Shown here: in pieces, positions 46,129-55,262 of the stretch
Numbering within the stretch: the stretch's first letter is position 1
Layout: each line of letters begins with the position of its first letter
Assembly: GCA_027622555.1 (NCBI GenBank)
Contig: JAQBYJ010000006.1
Location: 1 to 64,000, forward strand
DNA: 64,000 nucleotides
Reading direction: 5' to 3'
Origin: Verrucomicrobiota bacterium
GTDB lineage: Bacteria > Verrucomicrobiota > Verrucomicrobiia > Opitutales > UBA2995
Made by a program: the position numbers and the translations under genes
The notes under the pieces: generated by a model
What the model saw: the letters and a program-made list of their open reading frames with translations, nothing else
What the model was told of the DNA's origin: nothing
The model's database searches: none

Positions 46129-47169
46129 TTAGGAAAATTGCTTCAGAAACCTGAAGTCGTTTTGATAGAAATAACGGATGTCGTCGATGCCGTAGAGAAT
46201 CATGGCGATCCGCTCGATCCCAAACCCGAAGGCATAACCGGAATAAACGTCAGGATCATAACCGACGGCAGTGAAAACATTGGGGTCGACCATACCGCAC
46301 CCACCAAGCTCAACCCAATCCTTACCTACCTTGGCCAGATGCGAGGACTGTGCGTCCATCTCGAAACTGGGTTCAGTGTAGGGGAAAAAGTGCGGGCGGA
46401 ATCGTGTCTTGGCATCCGATCCGAGCAATGATTTCAATAGAAAATCCAAGATGGCCTTCAGGTCACGAACCGTAACACCTTTATCGACATAGAGTCCTTC
46501 AACCTGGGTGAAACTGGCACTGTGAGTCGCATCCGTCGTGTCTCTGCGAAAACAACGTCCGGGAGAAATAATCCTGACCGGTGGTTCCTGCTCCAACATG
46601 GTACGGATTTGCACGGTCGAAGTGTGCGTGCGTAACAAGTAACGCTCGTCCGCATGCTTCGATACATTCCCCACTGTCGCATCAGTTGGAAGGTAGAAAG
46701 TGTCTTGCAGGTCTCGTGCAGGGTGATCCTTCGGCGTGTTTAATGCATCGAAACAAAAGTGCTCGGTTTCGACTTCAGGTCCTTCGGCCACAATAAATCC
46801 AACCGATTTCAAAACACGCACGATCTCATTTCGCACCTGTGTCAGCGGATGCAAGTTGCCGGGAACAGGATCTGGACTGGGCAATGACGGATCAATCGGA
46901 TCCCCCAGCTTTGCTGCTAGCTCGGTCGTTTCAATCTTGTCCAGGGCAGCCTGGAAGATCGCCTCCAACTCCTGCTTGGTTTTATTGAGTAGCTGTCCTA
47001 TCCTCGGTTTGTCTTCCTTGGGAACCTGAGCCATGCCACGCATGGCATCCTTCAGCGAACCGTTGGGGCCGACAAAGCGAGCTTTGAATGCTTCAAATTC
47101 CGGGCGGGTATGAACCGATGGGATTCCTTCCTCAGCCTCGGATACTAAGGCCTTGAGTGTATCCTCCAT
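46129..47169 (-). CDS. pheS: phenylalanyl-tRNA synthetase alpha subunit
   Basis: A 346-residue class II catalytic subunit. After the N-terminal coiled coil comes the catalytic domain: motif 2 region VRIISPGRCFRRDTTDATHS, QVEGLYVDKGVTVRDLK, and motif 3 YAFGFGIERIAMILYGIDD. Length is normal. It follows rplT by 44 bases and precedes pheT, the usual order. Confidence 0.97.
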   Translation of the reverse strand: MEDTLKALVSEAEEGIPSVHTRPEFEAFKARFVGPNGSLKDAMRGMAQVPKEDKPRIGQLLNKTKQELEAIFQAALDKIETTELAAKLGDPIDPSLPSPDPVPGNLHPLTQVRNEIVRVLKSVGFIVAEGPEVETEHFCFDALNTPKDHPARDLQDTFYLPTDATVGNVSKHADERYLLRTHTSTVQIRTMLEQEPPVRIISPGRCFRRDTTDATHSASFTQVEGLYVDKGVTVRDLKAILDFLLKSLLGSDAKTRFRPHFFPYTEPSFEMDAQSSHLAKVGKDWVELGGCGMVDPNVFTAVGYDPDVYSGYAFGFGIERIAMILYGIDDIRYFYQNDFRFLKQFS

Positions 47170-47213
47170 GGAGCTATGCGGGTCTAATGTGTCCTTAAGT
47201 CGTATGCCTCGGA

Positions 47214-47573
47214 CTAAGCTCCCTGAGCTTCTTTAGCCTTATTGATGAGTGCGATGAACGCGGTCTCGTCGTGAATGGCCAATTCCGAAAGCTGTTTCCG
47301 ATCGAGTTCGATCCCGGCCTTCTTAAGTCCATTCATAAAACGGCTATAAGTCGTTTCGTAGGTACGGCACATTGCGTTGATCCGGACGATCCAAAGAGCA
47401 CGCCAGGTGCGCTTCTTGTTTTTCCGGTCGCGGAAAGCGTATTGTTGGCCGTGGTTAACGGCCTCGTGAGCATAACGGAAAAGGCGGGAACGATTTCCCC
47501 AATAGCCTTTGGCCTGTTTTATAACGCGCTTACGGCGTTTACGTGATGCGGGTGCGTTGGTTGCTCTAGGCAT
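47214..47573 (-). CDS. rplT: 50S ribosomal protein L20
   Basis: A 119-residue r-protein with a very basic N-terminal tail ([18 protein letters not shown]) and the globular part [18 protein letters not shown]. It binds 23S rRNA early in assembly and in other bacteria represses its own operon. It follows rpmI by 81 bases. Length and sequence fit the family. Confidence 0.97.
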   Translation of the reverse strand: MPRATNAPASRKRRKRVIKQAKGYWGNRSRLFRYAHEAVNHGQQYAFRDRKNKKRTWRALWIVRINAMCRTYETTYSRFMNGLKKAGIELDRKQLSELAIHDETAFIALINKAKEAQGA

Positions 47574-47654
47574 GTTTTTAAGTTTCCTTGAAGTTTAGAA
47601 CCGGCAGGCCGCCTACATAAAATGTCGCCTGAACGGTCGGTTATTAGAGTGTTT

Positions 47655-47855
47655 CTAAGTGCGCTTGCTGTGCGGAAGCGCTTTGTGGATAATAGCAGAA
47701 AATCCTTTTGAGACTTCTTTATCGTGACCACTGGCGCGCTTCTGTTTAACTGATTTACTGGACAACAAGTGACGACGGTTCGGGCTACGGCGCATGACCT
47801 TACCCGTTCCGGTGATCTTGAAACGTTTAGCAACAGACTTTCTTGTTTTTTGCAT
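47655..47855 (-). CDS. rpmI: 50S ribosomal protein L35
   Basis: A 66-residue basic r-protein: [20 protein letters not shown], then [14 protein letters not shown]. The frame is open to 47879, but ATG 47855 gives the standard N-terminus and length. infC, which usually precedes rpmI, is not found upstream; a toxin-antitoxin pair lies there on the other strand. Confidence 0.95.
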   Translation of the reverse strand: MQKTRKSVAKRFKITGTGKVMRRSPNRRHLLSSKSVKQKRASGHDKEVSKGFSAIIHKALPHSKRT

Positions 47856-47879
47856 GAGAAATTCGGAAAAGCGGACCAT

Positions 47880-48242
47880 AAAAGCTGGCCCTCCCTTTGT
47901 TGTAAAGGGTGAAATCTGCGTTTTTCGGGGAAAGTTCCAATCCTAATCCAGTCCAGTAAACAAGCCAGATTCAGACTCATTTCGGCAGGCGGCTCCAAAG
48001 CAGCCTTGGTTAATCAATTGGCAATCGACCATTACTCGGTCTATTGGCGCTTTGAATAATGCCCGTTTGTCTCCCATTCTTTTACAAGCTTGTTTACGAG
48101 GTCTGGCAATTTGGCAGCGAGGTCCGTCGTCTCGCTCGGGTCGGAGCCAGTTAGAATACAAACACGCGTACCTGTCGTCAAACCACCTGATAATTCGGAC
48201 TAAATACTTGACTCAGTTAATGACTAAGTTAAGCTTGGTTCA
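47880..48242. other. intergenic region upstream of rpmI and of the Phd/PIN pair
   Basis: A 363-base gap between divergent rpmI and the antitoxin gene. It should hold the promoter and leader of the rpmI-rplT-pheST operon. No infC, tRNA, or clear L20-binding pseudoknot was recognised. The only distinct element is the direct repeat just before the antitoxin. Confidence 0.6.
48210..48233. promoter_or_regulatory. 12-bp direct repeat, possible antitoxin operator
   Basis: Two adjacent copies, GACTCAGTTAAT and GACTAAGTTAAG, end 9 bases before the antitoxin ATG. A repeat at this position suits autoregulation by a Phd-type antitoxin; binding is inferred. Confidence 0.4.
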
Positions 48243-48479
48243 ATGATCAGAATTAACATCCATGAAGCCAAGACGCACCTTTCAAAATACGCCCAAAAGG
48301 TGAAAGCTGGCGAAACGGTGATCTTGTGCGACCGGAATATTCCGTTTGGCGAGATCCGTCCGTTCGAAACGGATGCACCGGGTCCTGTGCGGTTTGGGGT
48401 CAGCCCCTGGGAATTTGCAATCCCTGATGATTTTGATGATCCGTTAGAGAGCTTTGAAAGTGATTTTTACAGAGCGTAA
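48243..48479 (+). CDS. Phd/YefM-family antitoxin
   Basis: A 78-residue protein. The N-terminal INIHEAKTHLSKYAQKVKAG is the Phd/YefM DNA-binding fold, followed by GETVILCDRNIPFGEIRPF. The acidic C-terminus (FDDPLESFESDF) is the expected toxin-binding tail. Its TAA touches the ATG of the PIN-domain toxin, the standard antitoxin-first order with coupled translation. It probably represses its own promoter. Confidence 0.88.
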   Translation: MIRINIHEAKTHLSKYAQKVKAGETVILCDRNIPFGEIRPFETDAPGPVRFGVSPWEFAIPDDFDDPLESFESDFYRA

Positions 48480-48866
48480 ATGACCACCTACCTCCTGGAC
48501 ACCCAAGTGGCCCTGTGGCTATTTCAGAACAGTCCCAAAATAACAAAAGACCTGAAAACCCATTTGTCGAAACCGGACGCACGTTACCTTTTTCATCAGG
48601 CATCCACATGGGAAATACAAATCAAATACGACTTGGGTAAACTCCCCTTGCCTGTCCCTCCAAACGAATATTTAAGCATTTGCCTGGAAAAATCAGGGCT
48701 TGGCTATCGAACTATTACGGATGCTGGTATTTTCATGTTAGGCAAACTGCCGGCGATACATCGTGACCCTTTCGATCGTTTGCTTGTCGCCCATGCGATT
48801 GCCAATGGGTGGACTCTTTTAACTGCGGATCAGACTTTGAAACAATACCCCGTAGTCACCTCTTAG
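48480..48866 (+). CDS. PIN-domain ribonuclease toxin (VapC-like)
   Basis: A 128-residue PIN domain. Acidic residues of the metal site are visible: Asp7 in YLLDTQVALW, Glu in STWEIQIK, and the Asp in HRDPFDRLLVAHA, plus the final LLTADQTLKQYP. It is of the PIN subgroup partnered with Phd antitoxins. It should cleave RNA, often tRNA, when not neutralised. The 184 bases after it hold nothing clear apart from a 33-codon open frame without support. Confidence 0.9.
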   Translation: MTTYLLDTQVALWLFQNSPKITKDLKTHLSKPDARYLFHQASTWEIQIKYDLGKLPLPVPPNEYLSICLEKSGLGYRTITDAGIFMLGKLPAIHRDPFDRLLVAHAIANGWTLLTADQTLKQYPVVTS

Positions 48867-49050
48867 CTTTCCACGCGACCATTAGCTCGAGGTACACATA
48901 CCGGAGCGTTTCTTTGCCTGAAAGTCACCTCGCGAGGTTACGCGATTCTCCTTGTTGATAAGATTGAATCAAACCAGGCATTCCGTCATGGCCAAAAAGC
49001 CCTTCCCAAACTTCTCCGAAGAAGTTCCGTTTCCCTTCAGACATTTCGAC

Positions 49051-49800
49051 CTATCCAAGATATTCCCTCACGGTTACCCCAGGCTCTGATCCGGTAAGCA
49101 AATAAACATGAGTATCAGTCACCCAACCGCCCGTTTCAAGATCGTGGCTCAGCAATACCTTATCGAGGTTGGCGATCGCTTCCTCGGTGAATCCGGAGCG
49201 TTCAGCAACAAACATGTGAATAATTTTTCCGTCTTCACGGTGAAAGCACACGAGGGAGACTTCATGTCCTTGCCACTCCATCTTCTTACAGCCAATGGGC
49301 TCCTTCTGTGCTAACAGAGCTGGAACGGACTCATACAGGGGTGCGTCCTTATCCTGGAGCCAGTCCTCAATATTCGCCAGATCCTTGTCCATGTAATCGA
49401 GCATGAAGTATGACTTTGCGATAAAATGAGACATTCCCTCGCGAAGAGTGGCATAGTCGTGCATCTTACTGTTGTAATTGGCAGCGTAGCCCAGGAATCC
49501 ACCAACCCCTATAAGAAGTACTGCGGCAATGGCAGAAGCCCAGCGAATATAACTGACAACCTTGTTATGGCGTGCCTTGCGATAGTCCGCCAAAATCGCG
49601 TCTTTTAATCCATCGATGTCTGGGGCATCAGCCAGTGCCTCTTGAACTTGACGATCGAAAGCCAATTGATTTTCAAACCAAGCAGCGAGCTCGGGCTCTT
49701 TATCGAGCAGGCCTAGCGCTTCGAGCATGTGCGGATCAGAAAAATGATCTTTGCCACTTTGATAAGCGCTAAGAATTTGTTTTGCTTCTAAAATATCCAT
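49051..49800 (-). CDS. membrane protein, probable anti-sigma factor
   Basis: A 249-residue protein encoded 12 bases after an ECF sigma gene. Residues 1-75 are acidic and helical and may bind the sigma factor, one membrane helix follows (about 87-107, SAIAAVLLIGVGGFLGYAA), and about 140 residues should lie outside the membrane, with two cysteines (IGCKKMEWQGHEVSLVC). No known zinc-binding anti-sigma motif (HxxxCxxC) is seen. Position and topology suggest an anti-sigma factor; sequence alone does not prove it. Confidence 0.7.
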   Translation of the reverse strand: MDILEAKQILSAYQSGKDHFSDPHMLEALGLLDKEPELAAWFENQLAFDRQVQEALADAPDIDGLKDAILADYRKARHNKVVSYIRWASAIAAVLLIGVGGFLGYAANYNSKMHDYATLREGMSHFIAKSYFMLDYMDKDLANIEDWLQDKDAPLYESVPALLAQKEPIGCKKMEWQGHEVSLVCFHREDGKIIHMFVAERSGFTEEAIANLDKVLLSHDLETGGWVTDTHVYLLTGSEPGVTVREYLG

Positions 49801-49812
49801 GATGTGTAGCGA

Positions 49813-50325
49813 TTAAATATTGCCGTTCTTCGCTTGCGGTTGCGGATCCTTAAGTTGGTTGTATAATTCGGCTTTTCCTCGATAGAGGCGCGACATGACT
49901 GTTCCCACAGGCAATTCCATTACATCAGCAATCTCCTGATAGCTGTATTGCTCAAAGTAATAAAGCGTCAGGGGAACACGCAAAGATTCCTTGAGACTCT
50001 TCAGAGCTGTAACAACGGTCGCGGAGTCGACATGTTGTCCTATACGAGAAGGCTCTGCAATGAGTGCATCCGAGGACGTTTCTTCGTATTGTATTTCTGG
50101 GTGGCGGCTGAATTTCCTTTTTTGGTCGATAAACAGTCGATACAATGTTGAAAACAACCAGCTTTTTACCTTGGTCATATCTCGAATCGAAGCATAGCTT
50201 TTTGCCAGTTTCAAAAAGGCTTGTTGTACCAGATCCTCGGCATCCGCCCCATTCCTGGTCAGATTGAGAGCAAAATAGTAGAGATTCTTGTAATGTAGAT
50301 CTACGACCACTTCAAAATTTTTCAT
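49813..50325 (-). CDS. ECF-type RNA polymerase sigma factor
   Basis: A sigma-70 family ECF factor of about 170 residues. Region 2 is visible in LTRNGADAEDLVQQAFLKLA and VKSWLFSTLYRLFIDQKRK, and region 4 in YSYQEIADVMELPVGTVMSR. The frame opens at 50358, but ATG 50325 gives the usual ECF N-terminus. It directs polymerase to a regulon that cannot be read here and is probably held by the adjacent membrane protein. The 157 bases upstream hold no recognised element. Confidence 0.9.
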   Translation of the reverse strand: MKNFEVVVDLHYKNLYYFALNLTRNGADAEDLVQQAFLKLAKSYASIRDMTKVKSWLFSTLYRLFIDQKRKFSRHPEIQYEETSSDALIAEPSRIGQHVDSATVVTALKSLKESLRVPLTLYYFEQYSYQEIADVMELPVGTVMSRLYRGKAELYNQLKDPQPQAKNGNI

Positions 50326-50515
50326 AGACCAAAGGGTGCATTCCAACGATTGAGGCAACGGACGTGCAACGTAAGCTTATTAACAGAGATAACATCATAT
50401 ACTAGGACGACACATCGAATGACTTATTCACCTGATAACGGAAAAAATTAGTTAAGTAACCTTTCGGACAGATTTACTTCTCCGTCAATCTATGACTCCT
50501 TGCGAAATCTCCTGG

Positions 50516-51397
50516 CTACTCCTCGCACTCAGCTCCCACACAACACGATCCCGCTATCTCAGCGTTTTTGACCTCTTCCAAAACCTGCTCCGGCTGCCAG
50601 CGATTACCAGGCCACACATGGATTAATCGTCCATCCGGTCCAACCAAAGCTGTGATCAATGTATGGTCCAAGGAGGCGTTTCCGCGTTTGACGCCCATCT
50701 GAAAAGCGCGGGTTAACGACGTAATTTGATCCATTTCTCCAGTGGCAAAGCTCCACCTATTCGGATCGGCCCCCACCAGTTTGGCATAGGAGGAAAGAAC
50801 AGCCGGTGTATCGAAGTCTGGATCCAAAGTGATACTCAGCAACCGAATCCTGAGCCCAAACTGCGGATCACTCTGTGCCTGGTTTTGAATGGCCGAAAAC
50901 CTGGTAGCCAGGAGTGGACAAAACTCCGGGACCGGACAACGGGTAAACATAAATGTTACGACCGTGAATTTATCCGAGAGAATGTCTTCGGTAATTGCAG
51001 CAGCCGATTCATTCTTAAGTTGGAATTCTGGAAACAAATCTCCGGGGCCTAACGACTGCTGAAAACCATTCGAGACCCTTTCGACGACCGACGAATCAGC
51101 TCCTCTAGCCAGAACGATAAATTGATCAGCAAAAGAGGAATCCTCACTCACATGAAATTTGAACCTCACTCGATCGCCTGCTTCCAAATTCACAATCTCA
51201 GAGTGATCCGAAACATTGAAGACCATCGTCATCGCCATCATGTAACCGGGAATTTCCTCCTGCTCGATTACTGGACGACCGTCGAGCAGTTTGCCTCGAA
51301 TGACGCCATTCACCTCAAACACCCTTTCAGCGCCAAGCAGTTGCAGGGCAAATAAGCTACAAGCTACAAAGATAGAACCACTCAATCGTAGAGACAT
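50516..51397 (-). CDS. CusF-like/SCO1 fusion protein, exported
   Basis: A protein of about 293 residues with a hydrophobic leader. Residues about 30-105 carry a CusF-like copper-binding segment rich in methionine (IPGYMMAMTMVFNV). Residues about 125-280 form a SCO1/SenC thioredoxin fold with the metal-binding cysteines in FTRCPVPEFCPLL and the conserved His in LDHTLITALVGPDG. SCO1 proteins deliver copper to cytochrome c oxidase. The tail adds CCVGAEC, three extra cysteines. The frame opens at 51445; the Met at 51397 gives a better leader. It is divergent from the azurin-like gene. Confidence 0.85.
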   Translation of the reverse strand: MSLRLSGSIFVACSLFALQLLGAERVFEVNGVIRGKLLDGRPVIEQEEIPGYMMAMTMVFNVSDHSEIVNLEAGDRVRFKFHVSEDSSFADQFIVLARGADSSVVERVSNGFQQSLGPGDLFPEFQLKNESAAAITEDILSDKFTVVTFMFTRCPVPEFCPLLATRFSAIQNQAQSDPQFGLRIRLLSITLDPDFDTPAVLSSYAKLVGADPNRWSFATGEMDQITSLTRAFQMGVKRGNASLDHTLITALVGPDGRLIHVWPGNRWQPEQVLEEVKNAEIAGSCCVGAECEE

Positions 51398-51478
51398 GCT
51401 TACAAAATGCCTCAAACAAAGAGAAATTACCTTGATCTGCATCAAGGCGAATTAGCGTTTTCTGGATTAGTTTCGGTT

Positions 51479-51985
51479 ATGATCAAATCACTCAATTTCT
51501 TTCTGTTATTAACTATAGCCTCGATCGGACTAGTTTTATCCGGTTGTGGTAAATCAGAACCGGAGCAAACTGCGCCCCCACCGCCTGCCCAAGCACCTGC
51601 GGATGGTATGCGAACGATCCAAATAACTGGCAACGACACGATGCAGTACAATATTACCGAGATTCGAGCCAAGACGGGAGAGAAGATCCGGATCGTCTTC
51701 ACCAACATAGGCAAAATGCCGAAACAGGCTATGTCGCACAATTGGGTTTTGCTCAAACCGATGGATCTTTCTGCCTTCAACGCCTGGGCCATGTCCGCAG
51801 CCACCAAAGCACCCACCTACTTGCCCGACGACAAATCAGCTATCCTCGCCTCCACTAAAATGCTCGGTCCTGGGGAAACCGACACCATCGAATTTTCAGC
51901 ACCAGCACAAGCCGGCGAATATCCCTACCTCTGCACCTTCCCGGGCCACTTCGCCATTATGAAAGGTAAGTTAATAGTGGAGTAG
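51479..51985 (+). CDS. azurin-like cupredoxin lipoprotein
   Basis: A 168-residue lipoprotein: lipobox LVLSGC near residue 22, a Pro-rich linker, then an azurin domain. Type 1 copper ligands are visible: His in QAMSHNWVLL, then Cys, His and Met in YLCTFPGHFAIM. It is an electron carrier at the membrane surface, likely to cytochrome oxidase or a peroxidase. The frame opens at 51407; ATG 51479 puts the leader at the N-terminus. Divergent pairing with the CusF-SCO1 gene suggests a shared copper-responsive control region (51398-51478), but no operator was identified. Confidence 0.9.
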   Translation: MIKSLNFFLLLTIASIGLVLSGCGKSEPEQTAPPPPAQAPADGMRTIQITGNDTMQYNITEIRAKTGEKIRIVFTNIGKMPKQAMSHNWVLLKPMDLSAFNAWAMSAATKAPTYLPDDKSAILASTKMLGPGETDTIEFSAPAQAGEYPYLCTFPGHFAIMKGKLIVE

Positions 51986-52028
51986 AAATTACTACCTCCG
52001 TCGTTTGCCACTCAGCGTTACCGGAAGA

Positions 52029-52763
52029 TTATTTTTCGTCGCTCTGACCTTTAAGACGTTTCACTTCTCGGTCGAAGTCTGATACATACTCCCGGTCCTG
52101 CTGCTCACGGAATACTTAGAATTCTGCTTCGGCTTTGAGCTACGCTTCCAGTGCGCTCACCTTTCCTTTATCTTCGAGAATGGGGTAACTTGATAATTCC
52201 AGAAAGCTGTTCAGGAACCGCAGCAAAAAATCCCTCGTGATCGGCGCCTGAGAATCGTAGTCCACCGACAGCGCATAAATATCCGTAATCTTCTGATAGA
52301 ACCGCCGCTCACTAGCCCGGATTTCACGAATGCGCTCGAGAAGTTCATCAAAGTAATCTTTGCCAAAATCTTTGCCCTGCTTGAGTCGCTCGTCGTCCAG
52401 CACAAAACCTTTTATGACGAACTCCTTCAGCGTCTTGGTCGCCCAGATCCGGAACTGCGTCGCCTCATAGCTGTTGACCCGGTAACCCACAGCGATGATG
52501 GCATCGAGATTGTAATGATCCACCTTGCGCCTCACTTCCCGTGAACCTTCCATTCGAACTATTTCCATTTTGGAAACAGTTGCCTGCTGGTTGAGTTCGC
52601 CAGACTCGTAGATATTACTCAAGTGTTTGTTAATGGCGGGAACCTTCACACCGAACAACTCCGCCAACGCCTTCTGCGTCATCCAGAAATTCTCATCCCG
52701 GTAAACCACTTCGATCCGTTGCTCACCGCTAGGTGTCCTATAAAATATGATTTCGTTAGGCAT
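52029..52763 (-). pseudogene. RhuM-family gene, internally deleted and truncated
   Basis: The first 175 residues match the RhuM/Fic-associated virulence family: EIIFYRTPSGEQRIEVVYRD, WMTQKALAELFGV, YNLDAIIAVGYRVNS, FRIWATKTLKEFVIKGFVLD, DIYALSVDYD. After the DYDSQAPIT segment the product jumps to the family's C-terminal part, losing roughly 90 residues. A TAG at 52142-52140 ends the 207-residue frame. Beyond it the same frame still encodes the family C-terminus (QQDREYVSDFDREVKRLK) to TAA at 52031-52029, broken by another TAA at 52118-52116. RhuM genes are often found in type I restriction islands, as here. The product is presumably inactive. Confidence 0.82.
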
Positions 52764-52882
52764 GGTTAGAGTAGGCTTCCGGAATGTTCGCGCATACTAA
52801 TCAAACTAGAATAGATACCATTAAGATATAAATCATAAATACCTTTAAATATTTTTCGCTGATTCGAGGAGTTTCCATATCT

Positions 52883-55189
52883 TCAGATATTTTCCTTTGT
52901 CCTATCAAGGACTTCAAAGACTCCTTCTATTACATTTTCTTTTCCAGCGAATAACACTTCGGGCCCTCCATCATGCAGATCTGCAAACGGCGGTTCATAA
53001 AGCGCACTCTTTTCGACGATTCCGCTAGTGGTTAACAATTCGACTACGAGCTCAATAAAGCGTTGCTGAGTACTGGAAAGCGAATGGTCTTCCAAATATT
53101 TGGAGAATAATTCCAATGCGGCCTTACGATCCATTCCAACAAACCTGCGAACAAGGTAAGGCAAGGAAGGTAAATCGTTCTTTTCCAACATCCCGTTAAG
53201 CAACTCGTGACCATGATCTGCACCCAGCGAGATGAGTATTTCTTCCAACGCCGCTAGATCCTGCCCAGTCAACGGCTCATTCATTCTCAATTTGTGAATG
53301 GCCAATTGATCCTGATTACTCTTCAGGTACTCCCTTACCTTTTTTTCGTATTGAGAAGAGGTCATAGTTGGAGCGTTGATGGGCGAGACTTCTTCAACAC
53401 TCATGATCTCATCGTCGAGATTGGTATACACACTATGAGATGAGGTCTTTTCGACAAACTGAGCGAGGTCCCGCAGTTTCCGCCTTATCTCCTCTATCTG
53501 TTCAAGTGTGATGCCTTCCCAGAACTCCACTTGCTGAATCATTTGGATAAACGCCAGTTGCGCCTTGATAGCTGGTATAGTCGGCTTTCCCTCCAATACC
53601 TCAGCGATACCGATGACCTTCTTTCGAAGGTTTTCAAACAACCCGAAATTCTTCTCAAGTGTTGCCAACTGCATTTTTAAACAAATTAAATCAAACCGCT
53701 TGGCTTCCAGTTTTTCTATGGGCAAGGAATCGGGAAGTCCGGCGACTTTTAGGTTAAGGATAGCCACGTCTTCCTCCTTGATCGACTCCCAGGCAGCGGC
53801 GTTTTCAAATTGCTCCACAGCTTCAAGCTGCATACGAACCAAAAAGTTTTTCTTCGGCATCGCCTGGACTTGATTGAGCAAATGTTTGGCAACGGCAGCC
53901 CTCACTTCCGCATTCCCCGCATCTTCATGAACCTGTAAATCTACCAAGGATAGTAATCGAACTCGCTCGGTAAACAGTAACTGCCCCAATGACATTCCTC
54001 CTCCGCCTTCGATTCCGGTCGGGTTTTCTTTGAAAAATTTAAAGTTACCGCAGAAATCAAAGACCCTGAAGTCCTCTTTATCCTTCCCGCAGTCAAAGAG
54101 ATCAGGGCAGAGGCGCGTGCCACGGCCCACCATCTGCCAGAATTTGATTCTCGAATACACCGGCTTGATAAAAGCCAGGTTCGCCACCTCGGGCACATCG
54201 ATACCTGTATCCAACATATCTACACTGATGGCAATGTGGGGTTCCTTGTCTTTGATTGAAAACTCATCGATCAGCGACTGCGCGTATTTGACCTGATTAT
54301 CGATGATACGAGCAAAGTGTCCCGCGTAGTGAGGGTAATGTTCATCGAAACGCTTCTGGATAAAAACGGCATGCTTATGGTTTCGGGCAAAGATGATTGT
54401 TTTGGCCAAACGATCCCCGCCCTCCACCTTATGGCCATGCTCCATCAGCTCCTTTAGCGCCGCATCCACGGTACCGGTATTAAAGAGCCATTGGTTGATC
54501 GCGGCAGCGTTTACTTTTTTCGGAGCCCCACCTTCTTCTCCACGATCACCCCACTCCTTGCTTTCCCATTCTTCCTTTTCTTCGTCGCTGAGGTCGTCGT
54601 ATACGATACTCTGGCTTGGATATCTTAAATCGATCAGCTTTGCCTTCGGCGGAACGAGATAACCGTCGTTCACAGCTGTCTCCAACTCATAAGCATCGGT
54701 CGGCACTCCATTCTCCAGGTCGAAAAGCCCGTAGGTGTTTCGGTCTATATGATCACGCGGCGTTGCCGTCAGTCCCAGTAGGAGTGAATCGAAGTAGGCA
54801 AAGATGTGCTTGTATTTCTGATACACGGAGCAGTGAGCCTCATCGATGATAATCAAGTCGAAGTAGCCGCTGCCAAAACGGGCGATCCCATTGTCCGTTT
54901 CGTTGATCAAACCCATCATTGAAGGATAAGTGCACACATACACGCGTCCTTCTGTATTCTTTTCGGTTACAAGATTCACTGTGTTGCATTCAGGTAAATG
55001 CGTTTTGAAGGCGTTCGCCGCCTGCCGGACGAGTGATATGCGGTCAGCGAGGAAAAGCGTGCGCTTCACCCAGTTGTTGCGCTGCAAAAGGTCAGCCAGC
55101 GCAATCGCCGTTCTTGTCTTCCCGGTTCCAGTAGCCATGACCAGCAGGTTCTTTCGGTGCTTGGATTCAAAGTCTTCACACACCTTCAT
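52883..55189 (-). CDS. hsdR: type I restriction endonuclease HsdR, helicase part (frameshifted gene)
   Basis: A 768-residue fragment holding the motor domains of HsdR: Walker A VMATGTGKTRTAIALADLL, DEAH box LIIIDEAHCSVYQKY, motif III LLGLTATPRDHID, motif VI region WQMVGRGTRLCPDLF, and the C-terminal EcoEI-type domain. In the intact enzyme the motor translocates DNA before cleavage. The same frame is open to about 55267 and encodes the expected linker INEAIAGRYYQKRAI before the ATG, so it is the continuation of the nuclease part at 55263-56264, displaced by an indel. By itself it lacks the nuclease. Confidence 0.85.
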   Translation of the reverse strand: MKVCEDFESKHRKNLLVMATGTGKTRTAIALADLLQRNNWVKRTLFLADRISLVRQAANAFKTHLPECNTVNLVTEKNTEGRVYVCTYPSMMGLINETDNGIARFGSGYFDLIIIDEAHCSVYQKYKHIFAYFDSLLLGLTATPRDHIDRNTYGLFDLENGVPTDAYELETAVNDGYLVPPKAKLIDLRYPSQSIVYDDLSDEEKEEWESKEWGDRGEEGGAPKKVNAAAINQWLFNTGTVDAALKELMEHGHKVEGGDRLAKTIIFARNHKHAVFIQKRFDEHYPHYAGHFARIIDNQVKYAQSLIDEFSIKDKEPHIAISVDMLDTGIDVPEVANLAFIKPVYSRIKFWQMVGRGTRLCPDLFDCGKDKEDFRVFDFCGNFKFFKENPTGIEGGGGMSLGQLLFTERVRLLSLVDLQVHEDAGNAEVRAAVAKHLLNQVQAMPKKNFLVRMQLEAVEQFENAAAWESIKEEDVAILNLKVAGLPDSLPIEKLEAKRFDLICLKMQLATLEKNFGLFENLRKKVIGIAEVLEGKPTIPAIKAQLAFIQMIQQVEFWEGITLEQIEEIRRKLRDLAQFVEKTSSHSVYTNLDDEIMSVEEVSPINAPTMTSSQYEKKVREYLKSNQDQLAIHKLRMNEPLTGQDLAALEEILISLGADHGHELLNGMLEKNDLPSLPYLVRRFVGMDRKAALELFSKYLEDHSLSSTQQRFIELVVELLTTSGIVEKSALYEPPFADLHDGGPEVLFAGKENVIEGVFEVLDRTKENI

Positions 55190-55262
55190 GATGGCTCGCT
55201 TCTGATAGTAGCGCCCGGCGATCGCCTCATTGATTTGTTTAGAATCGGCGTTTTGTCGCGAC

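Noticed and set aside
47880-48242. Missing infC with a non-standard start codon
   Set aside because: No frame in this stretch resembles translation initiation factor IF3.
48988-49089. 33-codon open frame between the PIN toxin and the anti-sigma-like gene
   Set aside because: It overlaps the end of the opposite gene, has no clear ribosome-binding site and no recognisable domain.
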